DNA of 35,041 bases from Chloroflexota bacterium (GTDB taxonomy: Bacteria; Chloroflexota; Dehalococcoidia; Lucifugimonadales; UBA2985). Made by a program: the position numbers and the translations under genes. The stretch spans positions 72,181 to 107,221 of the forward strand of contig JAQBZZ010000001.1 of NCBI GenBank assembly GCA_027622595.1, written 5' to 3'. Below the pieces are notes generated by a model. The model was not told the DNA's origin and searched no databases. It saw only the letters and a list, made by a program, of their open reading frames with translations. Position 1 is the stretch's first letter. Each line of letters begins with the position of its first letter. Below, in pieces: positions 1-8,719 of the stretch.

Positions 1-130
1 CTACAATCCCCCTTCCGTAAGGGGAATTACAACTAAGGGACTATATAAGGACGGCTGATAAAAGTCAAGCTAATTCGCCATGCTGAGCACAGAGAAAATT
101 GCTCAACCACATCTACGACGCGGACAGGGG

Positions 131-1717
131 TTACTGACTAACCTTGCGACTGAGAAGTCGGTAGAGATCGCCCTCTGCACTTCCATCGAAGTAGTTCAGC
201 AGAAAATCAGCCTCAGAGGTGATGTACACAGGACGCGTTTCCAGGTTGAACTCTACAATCTGGATCAGGCGATCGTCGTAAGTGCCCGCTATCTCCGCAG
301 GGACGACCTCGGGATACCGCTCATGTTGACCTCGCAGGTACCAATCGAACTGGGTCAAACGCGTCGAGATCACTGTGGGACCGCGGCCTCCCTCTTCCAC
401 CAAGCTGTAGTACCACAGTGGAAACAACTCCTGGTCAGAGACGGCCAGAATCACCGAATTGGACTCCACCTCTTGAAAAATCTCACGGGCATGAACGAGG
501 CTTTCATTATCATTCCTCAGGCTGATGTCTCCGTAGTTCAGCAGGAGGCTCAGTCCGGGTATCGCCAGGAGCACCACCGAGAAAAGAGCAGGGAACAGTG
601 TCACCGAATGCTTCAACCCCGGAGGAACAGTGTTATCGGTTATGTCCACAAGCCAGTAGAAACCAACACCTATCCAAAGAGCCAGCATCATAAAGGCAGG
701 TATCAGATACACCGTAGCACTGCTTGAATCGTACATGACGGAAAAGACCATAGATGGTAGAAATAGGAGCGCAGAAAATATCAGCAGGGGAGACCTGTTC
801 ACCCTCAGCTGCCACACTCCCAGGATTCCCAGTAGCAGCCCTGGGACATTGAACTGCCTTACCAGAACGTCCGACCACTCCACCAATCGTCCTGGCAGGT
901 CTGACCAGGGATAACCAAAGGCCAGTCCCCTGTATGGCACTGCCGATACCGTCCACAAGAATCCATTCAGGTTTGCGGCATCGCCCCAGTTTATCGCTGG
1001 ATTTGCAGATGCACGGAGCGGTAGGTAGATATACACGGACAGCCCAAGGATAAATGCCCCCAGGAATTTGGCCATAGTCCCACGGGTAAGCTCTCTTAGA
1101 TGCACCACCATTACAAATGCAAGTGGAAGACCCACAAAGACCAGTGTCACGTGATTTCCCAGTCCTAGGCCCAGGAGCAGGGCTGCTGAGAACAGGGGCC
1201 ACGCACTCGCTCCAGGATTCTTGGACCAATGCATTGCCAGAAAAAGAATACCCGCTGTGAAAAGGGCATTCAGCGAGTATACCTCTGCCATCACAGACTG
1301 AGACCAGAGAAGTGGAGAGAACGCGAAGGATGCGGCAGCAATGATGGCCGCTGCCGAGGCTCTGTGGCGGGTAGCTCGGGCATTGTTGAAGGCCATTTCG
1401 ATGAGCAGATCGCATATGAGATACACAAGGGCAACCGTCACTGCGCCACTGATGGCCGAGAACATGTTGATGCTATAAGCCACGTCACCCCAGGGGATCA
1501 CCAGAGAAAAGCCTTTTGCCAGAAGAAGGTAAGTTGGATACCCGGTTGGATGGGCTACGCCCAGCGTATAGGCGGTTGCTGTTAGCTCAGCGCTGTCGCT
1601 GCCAAAATGACGGTGAGTTATGGAGGGTGCCAGGGTGAAGAGGTACAGAGCCAGGGCCCCAAAGAAAACAGACAGGACAATAAGAGGTTTTTGGGGGTCT
1701 CCCCGGATTAAAGTCAT
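131..1717 (-). CDS. DUF2723 polytopic membrane protein, glycosyltransferase-like
   Basis: Protein of 528 residues with a single N-terminal membrane segment (about 12-30), then the conserved luminal/extracytoplasmic motif of the DUF2723 family: acidic residues D41 and E44 followed by HPTGYP at 56-61. About ten further hydrophobic segments follow, up to about residue 390, and then a soluble C-terminal domain. DUF2723 is the family of TMEM260-like protein O-mannosyltransferases and resembles GT-C enzymes that use lipid-linked sugars at the membrane; a sugar-transfer role here is inference. Many family members are longer. It lies downstream of an anchored surface protein on the same strand, which would suit glycosylation of exported proteins. 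The ATG at 1717 sits 13 nt after a long hairpin, and no Shine-Dalgarno lies at normal distance. Confidence 0.82.
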   Translation of the reverse strand: MTLIRGDPQKPLIVLSVFFGALALYLFTLAPSITHRHFGSDSAELTATAYTLGVAHPTGYPTYLLLAKGFSLVIPWGDVAYSINMFSAISGAVTVALVYLICDLLIEMAFNNARATRHRASAAAIIAAASFAFSPLLWSQSVMAEVYSLNALFTAGILFLAMHWSKNPGASAWPLFSAALLLGLGLGNHVTLVFVGLPLAFVMVVHLRELTRGTMAKFLGAFILGLSVYIYLPLRASANPAINWGDAANLNGFLWTVSAVPYRGLAFGYPWSDLPGRLVEWSDVLVRQFNVPGLLLGILGVWQLRVNRSPLLIFSALLFLPSMVFSVMYDSSSATVYLIPAFMMLALWIGVGFYWLVDITDNTVPPGLKHSVTLFPALFSVVLLAIPGLSLLLNYGDISLRNDNESLVHAREIFQEVESNSVILAVSDQELFPLWYYSLVEEGGRGPTVISTRLTQFDWYLRGQHERYPEVVPAEIAGTYDDRLIQIVEFNLETRPVYITSEADFLLNYFDGSAEGDLYRLLSRKVSQ

Positions 1718-1730
1718 GGCCTGTAAATGG

Positions 1731-1770
1731 TAGCGCCAAAGAAGGTTTGGGGAAACCCTCCTTGGCGCTA
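1731..1770 (-). promoter_or_regulatory. 18-bp hairpin before the DUF2723 start codon
   Basis: Arms at 1731-1748 and 1753-1770 with a 4-nt loop. Read on the minus strand the stem pairs at all 18 positions, two of them G-U; on the plus strand those two become A-C mismatches, so the RNA structure favours minus-strand transcription. The 5' arm contains AAGGAGG, a strong Shine-Dalgarno sequence buried in the stem. There is no U-run after it, so it is not a standard terminator. It lies in the 76-nt gap between two co-directional genes and may control translation of the downstream gene. Confidence 0.6.
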
Positions 1771-1793
1771 CACCGATATTCCTATTTTAGGAC

Positions 1794-2621
1794 TTAGCTC
1801 TGTCTGCTCTGCCTCAGGTAGTAGCTCCCAGCAGCTATCATAATGAAGGCAGAAATCAATAGGCCCATCAGCAAGCCGGAACCCGGTGCTATGTCTCCAG
1901 GCGTCGGTGGCAGCAGGGTGGCTGTCGGCGTGACGGCGGAAGTGGGTGTAGCCTGCCCTGGCCGCAACGTGGCAGTCGGTGTGGGAGTAGGGGTTGGAGG
2001 CTGTGGTTGGCCCAACAGCGCAAAGAAACTCACCCTGGTCACGTTGGCTTGAACCGTCTTGTTAGCCAGGTTAACCGATGTGGTAAGTGGTGTCCAGACT
2101 TCGAACACCGGATCGTACTTGTAAAGGACCAGCCTGCTGGGGTTGCCCTGGGCTGCCGGAAGGTCAGCATCGGTGTACCTCACCGATACTTTGATGGGTG
2201 TGTGGAAGCTGGTACTTGCAGCCGCCGAGCCGCTCGCATCTATCCCTGTCAACTCAAAAATGGCGGTGCTAAAGGCCAACCCCGCGGGCAGTGCTGCCGG
2301 CGCGTTTGCACTGGTCTTGGGAGTGTACAATAGCCAGCCTGTACCCATAGGGGCGTCAGAAGAAATGGTAACAGTAACTTTACTATCGGGAGAGGTTAGC
2401 GTGGTAATGGCCCCTGGAGTGAAGGCCTTGATGGCTCCTCCGGGAGGCACGGCAACGGGCGGCGCAGCATCTAGGGCTATCAGGGCAGGGACGGTGGTCT
2501 GTGCGTACACTCCCTGAGAAGGTGCTGCCCATACTGTAGAGTAAAGGGAAGCGATTACTATTAGGGTTCCAATGATAAGAAGACTGTAGAAGAATCCCCT
2601 GGCTTCTTTTATTCCCGGCAT
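1794..2621 (-). CDS. secreted, C-terminally membrane-anchored PT-rich surface protein
   Basis: Protein of 275 residues with a signal peptide or N-terminal anchor (hydrophobic about 11-32, ending near AAPSQG). A beta-rich body of about 170 residues follows, then a proline/threonine linker (PTPTPTPTATLRPG and similar, about 208-240), a C-terminal membrane segment (about 249-269) and a basic tail (YYLRQSRQS). The architecture is signal, extracellular domain, wall-spanning linker, anchor. The body has no enzyme motif that I recognise. The start is supported by AGGAGGG shortly upstream of ATG 2621. It is the first gene of a possible two-gene unit with the DUF2723 protein downstream. Its function is unknown; surface display is inferred from the topology. 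Confidence 0.75.
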   Translation of the reverse strand: MPGIKEARGFFYSLLIIGTLIVIASLYSTVWAAPSQGVYAQTTVPALIALDAAPPVAVPPGGAIKAFTPGAITTLTSPDSKVTVTISSDAPMGTGWLLYTPKTSANAPAALPAGLAFSTAIFELTGIDASGSAAASTSFHTPIKVSVRYTDADLPAAQGNPSRLVLYKYDPVFEVWTPLTTSVNLANKTVQANVTRVSFFALLGQPQPPTPTPTPTATLRPGQATPTSAVTPTATLLPPTPGDIAPGSGLLMGLLISAFIMIAAGSYYLRQSRQS

Positions 2622-2948
2622 GCTGCCCTCCTGGTGCCCATATCTACTACTATTACCAACTAGCCTCTAATGACCCCAAGTCGCCCGCCGATGGTAATCT
2701 CACGGACGCGTGCTACAACATCCCTGCGGTCATACAGGTGAAATTCGAAGCTAGACTACTACAAGATAATGTCTTCGTCAAGACGTCGGAGAAACAAATC
2801 GGATCGGGACCCCGTTTCTCCTTTGCCCGTTTCTCCTTTGCCCGTTTCTCTTTTGCCGGTTCTCCTTTGGAAGAGCGGCTGAAGGAGACCCTGCCGTGGT
2901 TCCGCGATGCGGCCTGGGAATAAGTCCATAGCAAATTGGAAATCTCTA
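2622..2948. other. 327-nt gap without a supported gene
   Basis: This gap lies between the surface-protein gene and the sugar dehydratase, both on the minus strand. It contains a 15-bp tandem repeat (listed separately). Short open frames cross it on both strands, but they are low-complexity translations of the repeat and have no convincing ribosome binding site. I see no RNA gene or strong promoter. Confidence 0.5.
2813..2857. repeat. three tandem copies of a 15-bp unit
   Basis: Unit CGTTTCTCCTTTGCC is repeated at 2813-2827, 2828-2842 and 2843-2857. The third copy has one C-to-T change, and a decayed partial copy (GGTTCTCCTTTGG) follows. One minus-strand frame reads the units as repeated AKEKR and one plus-strand frame as repeated RFSFA. 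The 15-nt period preserves any reading frame. Confidence 0.85.
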
Positions 2949-4457
2949 TCACTCTCTGCCCAGCAGTTTGCCCGCCAACTCCTCTTCCCGTTCCGATTCC
3001 GCCAGCAAGATTAACTCTCTGGTGTGTTCCAGCAGAGCTTCTCTACTCATCCCATTCCGACTCATGAGGCGGAATATAAAAGGGTGTGGAGTGGGTACCA
3101 CCTCTTCCCCGGGAGCTACCAAACTCTCTGTGAGCTTCTCACCGAGTCTTGTCCCTGTGAATACAATAGCGATGTCTTCATCTATACGCAAGCCCTTCAG
3201 CCTGATTAGCTTGCTGGCCAGATCGGAGATCTTAATGGGCTGGCCCATATTTAGCATGAACACATCCCCTCCCTGGGTGTAAGCGGCTGCCTGGATGATC
3301 AGGCTTACCGCCTCGGAAAGGCCCATGAGAAAACGGGTCATATCTTTATCGGTGACTGTTACAGGCCCGCCCTGGTCTATCTGCTTGAGAAAGAGGGGCA
3401 CCACGCTGCCTCGACTGTTGAGGACGTTACCAAATCGCACAGCAGTGAAGAATGACGTCTGATTGGACGGCGTGGATAATGTCAGTCTCTCCGCGAGGCT
3501 TTTGGTGGCTCCCATAACCCCTGTCGGCTCTACTGCTTTGTCGGTGGATATGAATACGAAACGCTCCACCTCGTACTTTCGCGCAAGCTCGGAAAGAATC
3601 TGTGTCCCCTTCAGGTTTACCAGTACCGCCTCGCACGGGGCTTCCTCCATCAGGGGGACATGTTTGTATGCGGCGCAGTGAAACACAATCTGGGGTCTAT
3701 GAGCAGCCCAGAGCGTCTCCATACGTTGTGTTCTCAGGATATCACCGACAAGTATCTTATGGGCTGTGTCGTTGCCCTGGGAAAACAGGTCTATTTGCAG
3801 ATCGTTAAGCCCGGTTTCATTGTTGTCCAGCATGAGCAGCATGGCGGGTTGAAAATTAACGACCTGGCGACAGAGCTCGCTGCCGATTGACCCCGCTGCT
3901 CCCGTCACAAGCACCACTTTACCAGCCAGGAGACCGTGGCACACGTCGATATCCAGAGGGATACTCTCTCTGGCCAGGAGGTCCTCCACAGACAAATCTC
4001 TAACCAGCGGTTGACCCCCATCACCCTCCATGAAAGAGAAGAGGTCTGGAGCTATCTTAATCTTCGCAGCGGTCTTCTCGCACAGTCCAAGTATCTCTTG
4101 GATATCCTCTCCATCTATCTTGCTGATGGCTACTATAATGGTGTCCACCTGGTGCTTCGATGCCAGAGCTTCCACGTCTTGTCTGGTCCCCAGCACCTTT
4201 GCCCCGTGGATGTTCATGCCCTGTTTGAGAGGGTCGTCATCAAGAAAACCCACCACGTGATAGTCGTCTGCCTGTATCTTCAAACGCCATGCAAGAAGCT
4301 GTCCTTCTTCACCTGCGCCGATGATCAATACCCGGTTTCCATATCCCCGGGTAGTTGCTTTCCACCGCCATAGGAGCCCGGTGATGAGACGCTGCCGGTA
4401 TCGCACCCCTGCGAAGGCGGCCAGGGTGAATATGCCGCCGGAAATAGGGATGCTCAT
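2949..4457 (-). CDS. CapD/PglF-type NDP-sugar dehydratase/epimerase, main part
   Basis: This is the catalytic part of a membrane-bound nucleotide-sugar 4,6-dehydratase of the WbpM/PglF/CapD family, used in capsule, O-antigen or glycoprotein sugar synthesis. Two Rossmann units are visible. The first is a CoA-binding-like domain starting VLIIGAGEEGQ. The second is an extended SDR domain starting VLVTGAAGSIGSE (GxxGxxG), later with ISTDKAVEP and VMGATK. In this family the usual catalytic Tyr of YxxxK is Met, as seen here. The N-terminal membrane domain is encoded upstream in another frame (4551-4791): the whole locus is 1843 nt, that is 614 codons plus one base. The present frame stays open upstream of 4457 to about 4551 and encodes expected family sequence, so 4457 is only an internal Met. 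It is either a frameshift mutation or a sequence error. Confidence 0.85.
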   Translation of the reverse strand: MSIPISGGIFTLAAFAGVRYRQRLITGLLWRWKATTRGYGNRVLIIGAGEEGQLLAWRLKIQADDYHVVGFLDDDPLKQGMNIHGAKVLGTRQDVEALASKHQVDTIIVAISKIDGEDIQEILGLCEKTAAKIKIAPDLFSFMEGDGGQPLVRDLSVEDLLARESIPLDIDVCHGLLAGKVVLVTGAAGSIGSELCRQVVNFQPAMLLMLDNNETGLNDLQIDLFSQGNDTAHKILVGDILRTQRMETLWAAHRPQIVFHCAAYKHVPLMEEAPCEAVLVNLKGTQILSELARKYEVERFVFISTDKAVEPTGVMGATKSLAERLTLSTPSNQTSFFTAVRFGNVLNSRGSVVPLFLKQIDQGGPVTVTDKDMTRFLMGLSEAVSLIIQAAAYTQGGDVFMLNMGQPIKISDLASKLIRLKGLRIDEDIAIVFTGTRLGEKLTESLVAPGEEVVPTPHPFIFRLMSRNGMSREALLEHTRELILLAESEREEELAGKLLGRE

Positions 4458-4791
4458 GGGAAGAGGGCGCTCTCCTATCCAGAGGAGATTGACTGCTGTG
4501 AGCAGTGCAGTGGTAAATCCAACCGCGCCAATGATAGACGTAACCTCGTAGGGAACTGGCGTAACGCCACACGCGCTGGTAAAGGCCGAAGAAGTAGTTG
4601 GCTGTTACATACGCGGCAGCGATTGGCAGGATGGTTACGTAATAGTCCTGAAGATGGTTCGATGGAACCTGTCCTTCGAACCGCAGCAGAAGAGCGGCGA
4701 AGTAGACCACCGCCACGACTGCGACATCGATGCCCATCGGAACGAGGTATCGCTCAAGTATCGAAGATGAGGCGAAGGAATTTCTGTCCAT
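4309..4791 (-). pseudogene. N-terminal membrane part of the frameshifted CapD/PglF homologue
   Basis: The first 80 or so residues, from ATG 4791, match the N-terminus of the CapD/PglF family: a cytoplasmic start, two or more membrane segments (VAVVAVVYFAALLLRF and ILPIAAAYVTANYFFGLY), then YQRVWRYAS. The frame then becomes nonsense (below about 4551) and runs on out of frame to a stop at 4309. Removing one C from the CCC run at 4551-4553 (GGG on the plus strand) joins WRYASS directly to YEVTSIIGAV, which is the expected continuation encoded by the main part. This is therefore one gene broken by a single +1 insertion, not two genes. Confidence 0.8.
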
Positions 4792-4964
4792 GAAGTCCGC
4801 GGAGTAGTCCTTTCAGATCGGGGCAGGTCAGAATTTCAAGCGCATTATATATCATGGAAGGGACTGTGAATACGACCAAGCGTATAGTATCATTGACCCA
4901 AATTCAGCCAGGTACATTAGGGCCAGTCACAACGAGCGCCAGCATTAGCGGAGGCTTCCTCATC

Positions 4965-6995
4965 ATGGCAATGAACGTATATAGATACTCCGAGTGGGAC
5001 GGAACCCAGCAGGTATTTGAGCCTTCTGAAGAAGACATCATGGGAGAGATGGCCGATGACCTCATGAACCACGGAGACTTGATGAGGTCGCTACGCAACC
5101 TCCTTCAACGTGGAATGCAAGACCAGTCGGGCGAGCGCATGCAGGGGCTGCGGGATATGCTGGAACAGCTCAGGAAACGCCGTCAGGAGCAGCTTCAGCA
5201 GTACAATCTGGACTCCGTGGTGGACGATTTCAAGGAACGCCTGAAGCAGATTACTGACACCGAGCGCCAGGGCATCGACCGTCGCCTGGAAGAGGCACGA
5301 CAGCAGCAAGCCCAATCCTCTCCGGAGGACGCCGCCGACCAGGAACGGCTGATGAAGCTTCTGGAGGAGCGTGCCTCTCGAAACAAGGAACGCCTGGACA
5401 ATCTGCCCCCAAATCTCGGTGGAGCGGTCAAAGAGCTTAACGATTACGACTTCATGGACCCGGAGGCACAGCGCCAGTTCCAGGAGTTGATGGATATGCT
5501 CAAACAGAGGGTGCTGGATAACACCTTCCAGAACCTCCGCCAGCAGATACAGAGCATGAGCCCTGAGGATATGGCCGCCACGCGTGAGATGCTCCACGAC
5601 CTCAACCAGATGCTGCAAGACCAGATGCAGGGACTGGAGCCGGACTTCCAGGGGTTCATGGACCGCTATGGCGACCTCTTTGGCCCCGACCAGCCCCAGA
5701 ACCTGGAAGAGCTTATGGAGAGTCTCCAGCGGCAGATGGGCCAGGCGCAGTCCCTGATGGACAGCATGTCGCCTGAGATGCGTCGGGAACTTCAGGAGCT
5801 TATGGAGGGCGCGCTTGACCCCGAGACCATGAACGAGATGGCCCAGCTTGCCGCGGCCATGAACCAGCTCTATCCCCCGGACGACATGGCAAACCAGTAC
5901 CCCTTCATGGGCGAGGACTCGCTAACCTATGATGAGGCCATGGAACTCATGGGAGAGCTTCAGAGCATGGACGAACTGGAACGTCAGATACAGGAAGTGG
6001 CACGTCGTGGCAACGTACAGGACCTTGACCTCAATGAGGTCGAGGAGCTTGTGGGCGAGGACGCCCGCCGCAACCTTGAGCAGCTTCAGCGCATCACCAA
6101 GAAGTTGGAGGAAGCCGGATACGTGACCCGGAAGGGAGAACGCCTGGAGCTAACGCCTAAGGGCATCAGGAAGATAGGCCAGAAGGCGATGAAGGACATC
6201 TTTTCCCAACTTAAGAAGGACCGTCTGGGCCAGCATCAACTCTATTTGAGAGGGGCCGGAGGAGAGCACTCAGGAGAAACCAAGATATACGAGTTCGGCG
6301 ACCCCTTCGATATTCACCTGGAGCGGACTGTCAGGAACGCCCTGCTTCGAGACGGCAGCGGAGTACCGGTGAAGATAACGCCTCCGGACTTCGAGATACA
6401 CCGCACGGAGCACATGAGCCAGGCATCCACGGTCCTTCTCCTTGACCAGAGCCGCTCGATGGGCATGTACGGGAGTTTCCTGGCGGCGAAGAAGGCGGCG
6501 ATGGCCCTTTCGACTCTCATTCGAAGCCAGTTCCCACGTGACAAGTTCTACATCGTGGGGTTCTCGGACTATGCCATAGAGCTTAAGGAAGACGAGCTCC
6601 CACAGGTCTCGTGGAACGACTGGGTTTCCGGCACCAACATGCAACATGCCTTCATGCTTGCCCGAAAGCTCATGGCCAGGGACAAGGGCGGGACACGGCA
6701 GATTCTCATGGTCACCGACGGTGAGCCGACGACGCACCTGGAGGGCGACAACGCCTATTTCAGCTATCCGCCCAGCTACAAGACCATCCAAGAGACACTG
6801 AAAGAGGTACGACGGTGTACCCAGGAGGGGATAACCATCAACACCTTCATGCTGGAGAGCAGCGCATACCTTGTGGACTTCGTTGACAGGATGATGCGCA
6901 TCAACAAGGGGCGAGCCTTCTACTCCAACTCCAGCAACCTTGGCGAGTACGTCCTTGTGGATTATTTGTCGAATCGCAAGCGCAGGATTGCGTAG
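4965..6995 (+). CDS. large VWA-domain protein with intact MIDAS
   Basis: Protein of about 676 residues. The first 350 residues are Met-, Gln- and Glu-rich helices (many DMLEQL- and MQ-type repeats), probably coiled coil. The C-terminal 190 residues form a von Willebrand A domain with a complete metal-ion-dependent adhesion site: DQSRS from residue 494, T557 in SGTNM, and D585 in TDGEP. There is no signal peptide, so it should be cytosolic. Such VWA proteins commonly work with a MoxR or Mg-chelatase-like AAA+ ATPase as a metal-insertion or assembly chaperone pair, but no such ATPase gene is in this window. I chose ATG 4965 because GGAGG lies 10 nt before it and the conserved MNVYRYSEWDG begins there; the open frame extends back to 4854 without support. 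It is transcribed away from the sugar dehydratase. Confidence 0.85.
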   Translation: MAMNVYRYSEWDGTQQVFEPSEEDIMGEMADDLMNHGDLMRSLRNLLQRGMQDQSGERMQGLRDMLEQLRKRRQEQLQQYNLDSVVDDFKERLKQITDTERQGIDRRLEEARQQQAQSSPEDAADQERLMKLLEERASRNKERLDNLPPNLGGAVKELNDYDFMDPEAQRQFQELMDMLKQRVLDNTFQNLRQQIQSMSPEDMAATREMLHDLNQMLQDQMQGLEPDFQGFMDRYGDLFGPDQPQNLEELMESLQRQMGQAQSLMDSMSPEMRRELQELMEGALDPETMNEMAQLAAAMNQLYPPDDMANQYPFMGEDSLTYDEAMELMGELQSMDELERQIQEVARRGNVQDLDLNEVEELVGEDARRNLEQLQRITKKLEEAGYVTRKGERLELTPKGIRKIGQKAMKDIFSQLKKDRLGQHQLYLRGAGGEHSGETKIYEFGDPFDIHLERTVRNALLRDGSGVPVKITPPDFEIHRTEHMSQASTVLLLDQSRSMGMYGSFLAAKKAAMALSTLIRSQFPRDKFYIVGFSDYAIELKEDELPQVSWNDWVSGTNMQHAFMLARKLMARDKGGTRQILMVTDGEPTTHLEGDNAYFSYPPSYKTIQETLKEVRRCTQEGITINTFMLESSAYLVDFVDRMMRINKGRAFYSNSSNLGEYVLVDYLSNRKRRIA

Positions 6996-7135
6996 CCCTT
7001 CCGAGAGTAGCCCCCCCCTTTGGTCGGCACTCTGATCTAGCGTCTTGCTTTTATTCCTCTTTTTCTCCATATTCCACCTTAATCAACTAGCCTGTTGCGT
7101 TATCGTCCAGGGGCCAACCAGATGTGGAGGTATCA

Positions 7136-7984
7136 ATGAGTCTCCGTGACATTCCCATGAGACATATGTTTGGAGTTAAGATCGACAAAGACTCAAATTT
7201 ACGTAGGAATTATCGAAACCTACTTCGGGGCTCAGATACTCTTATGGAATCTACCCTAGACAGACTTCGCCGAGTGCTGGTGGCAATACTAGACATGCCG
7301 AGTTACGAAGATTTTGACAGAGTGGCTGTGCAGTTAACCTCTCGTTTGATAGTCAACTGCCGTGCAGGGTATCACTCATTGAAGTCGGGCCACCTGATTA
7401 GTGCGACCTCAATGGCTAGGGATGCAGTCGAAGTTTATGCTGCCTGTCATTTTCTTCACGAGAATAAACTGCTGGTAGAGCAATGGATCAGCGCCTCGAC
7501 ATTTCAAGAACGTCGCAGATTTTGGTTTTCGAAACTTCTTAACAGCTTCGAAGAAGGAGAAAGGGAAGCGCTAAAGGGAATCCATGACACTCTCTCAAAT
7601 GAAGTCCATGCCAACCATTTAGCCGTGACATATGTAAGGTCTCGGGTGCCCGTGGGAATTAACTACTACCAAAATGGCTGTTACTTACCAGGCATCGCAT
7701 CTACACTTCTAGGTAGTCTTCTCGCGGTATCTCTCCAACACCTCGATTGGATGAGGTATTCGTACTATGAAATCATTGATCTCACGGACATTTGTAGCGG
7801 TGAGATCCTTCTAAATCTACGTCGAGAACGGACCATTCTAGATGAACGTCTTAGAAGATTTGTGAAGCGAGCGGACCGTAGCATCGCTGCACGTGAGAAG
7901 GCCGGCAACCTTTCAAATGAAGAATTGGAACTTATGGAAGACTTGGTAGAATTCGTCGAGAGCCGGAATAGCGACTCGGATTGA
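7136..7984 (+). CDS. unrecognised protein, helical, possibly DUF5677/HEPN-like
   Basis: Protein of 282 residues with no signal peptide or membrane segment. It is mostly helical with many charged residues. A stretch around residues 85-110 (GHLISATSMARDAVEVYAAC) followed by a W, and then SNEVHAN near 155, resembles the spaced pattern of DUF5677 or HEPN-like proteins; this is only a hint. Codon use looks more AT-rich than in neighbouring genes, which suggests a different origin. Start choice: TGGAGG is 5 nt before ATG 7136; a GTG at 7124 is in frame but overlaps that ribosome site. It stands alone between the VWA gene and a convergent hydrolase gene. Confidence 0.6.
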   Translation: MSLRDIPMRHMFGVKIDKDSNLRRNYRNLLRGSDTLMESTLDRLRRVLVAILDMPSYEDFDRVAVQLTSRLIVNCRAGYHSLKSGHLISATSMARDAVEVYAACHFLHENKLLVEQWISASTFQERRRFWFSKLLNSFEEGEREALKGIHDTLSNEVHANHLAVTYVRSRVPVGINYYQNGCYLPGIASTLLGSLLAVSLQHLDWMRYSYYEIIDLTDICSGEILLNLRRERTILDERLRRFVKRADRSIAAREKAGNLSNEELELMEDLVEFVESRNSDSD

Positions 7985-8020
7985 TAGCACATTAACCTAT
8001 GAAACGTATGAGAATTATTC

Positions 8021-8671
8021 TCAAGTATTCCTGACATCCTTGGGGTGATCAATCTCTCCCCCCACTCTCCCCAAGAACTCCAGCATGGCCCTGTTGAACT
8101 CTTCTGGCCGCTCGTTGTTTATGGTGTGGCCACCATCGAGCACCACAAGCTCGGCGTTTGGCATTCGTTGAACCATCTCGTCGCCGTGCTCCGGCGGAAA
8201 TACGTTGTCGTTGTTGGCCTGGACAACAAGGGCTGGTACTTCGATGGTGGACAGTTGATCCAGCCGATTTGGAAAATAAACCGACCCAGGCCTGTTGCCG
8301 TCACGACCCCTGGCCGTCGCACTGACGATTACCGCGGCCTTGCACATGCTCTGGTATTTGAGAAGAAACTCGATTAGCAGCATACCACCGTAGGACACGC
8401 CTCCCAGGTGGGCCTGCTCCAACCCGAGGCTGTCCATGAGCTGCTTCATGTCCTCGACCCAAAGCTCGGACAACTGAGGGACATCTCTGGGAATGGAACG
8501 TCCACAGCCGCGGCGGTCGTACCGTATCACTCTATAATCTTGCGCCAGCGCCTCCAGCTGCGGGTCCCACTCGGTGACATCGCTGAAGCCACCGTGGCCA
8601 AGCAGAATGGGATAGCCTTCGCCAGCCTCCTCGTAGTAGAGTTCGACATCGTTCAGCTTCGCATATGGCAT
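8021..8671 (-). CDS. alpha/beta-fold hydrolase
   Basis: Protein of 216 residues with a complete alpha/beta-hydrolase triad: the nucleophile elbow GVSYGG (S93), acid D155 in NNDNVF, and H182 in GGHTIN. The oxyanion-hole segment GHGG lies at 25-28 and the DRRGCGRS turn at 52-59. It is shorter than the typical 260-280 residues, because the lid between about residues 120 and 140 is very small. There is no export signal. The substrate cannot be told; lactonases, esterases and C-C hydrolases share this outline. It is on the same strand as pilD upstream, with a 48-nt gap. Confidence 0.85.
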   Translation of the reverse strand: MPYAKLNDVELYYEEAGEGYPILLGHGGFSDVTEWDPQLEALAQDYRVIRYDRRGCGRSIPRDVPQLSELWVEDMKQLMDSLGLEQAHLGGVSYGGMLLIEFLLKYQSMCKAAVIVSATARGRDGNRPGSVYFPNRLDQLSTIEVPALVVQANNDNVFPPEHGDEMVQRMPNAELVVLDGGHTINNERPEEFNRAMLEFLGRVGGEIDHPKDVRNT

Positions 8672-8719
8672 TTCTTTTTTCCCTACACTTACGCCTATTA
8701 CGGCTAGACTATAGCGTTG

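Noticed and set aside
9-24. Small hairpin CCCCTT-CCGT-AAGGGG as a terminator of the leftmost gene
   Set aside because: Only six base pairs, about 110 nt after the stop, and no U-run on the minus strand.
633-1415. Minus-strand ORF of 260 codons in another frame of the DUF2723 gene
   Set aside because: Same-strand shadow; composition is unlike a protein and it has no start signal, while the DUF2723 frame carries conserved motifs.
2813-2857. CRISPR-like array
   Set aside because: The copies are directly adjacent with no spacers and the unit is only 15 bp.
6270-7070. Minus-strand ORF of 266 codons
   Set aside because: Antisense to the VWA domain, whose MIDAS motif is unmistakable on the plus strand.
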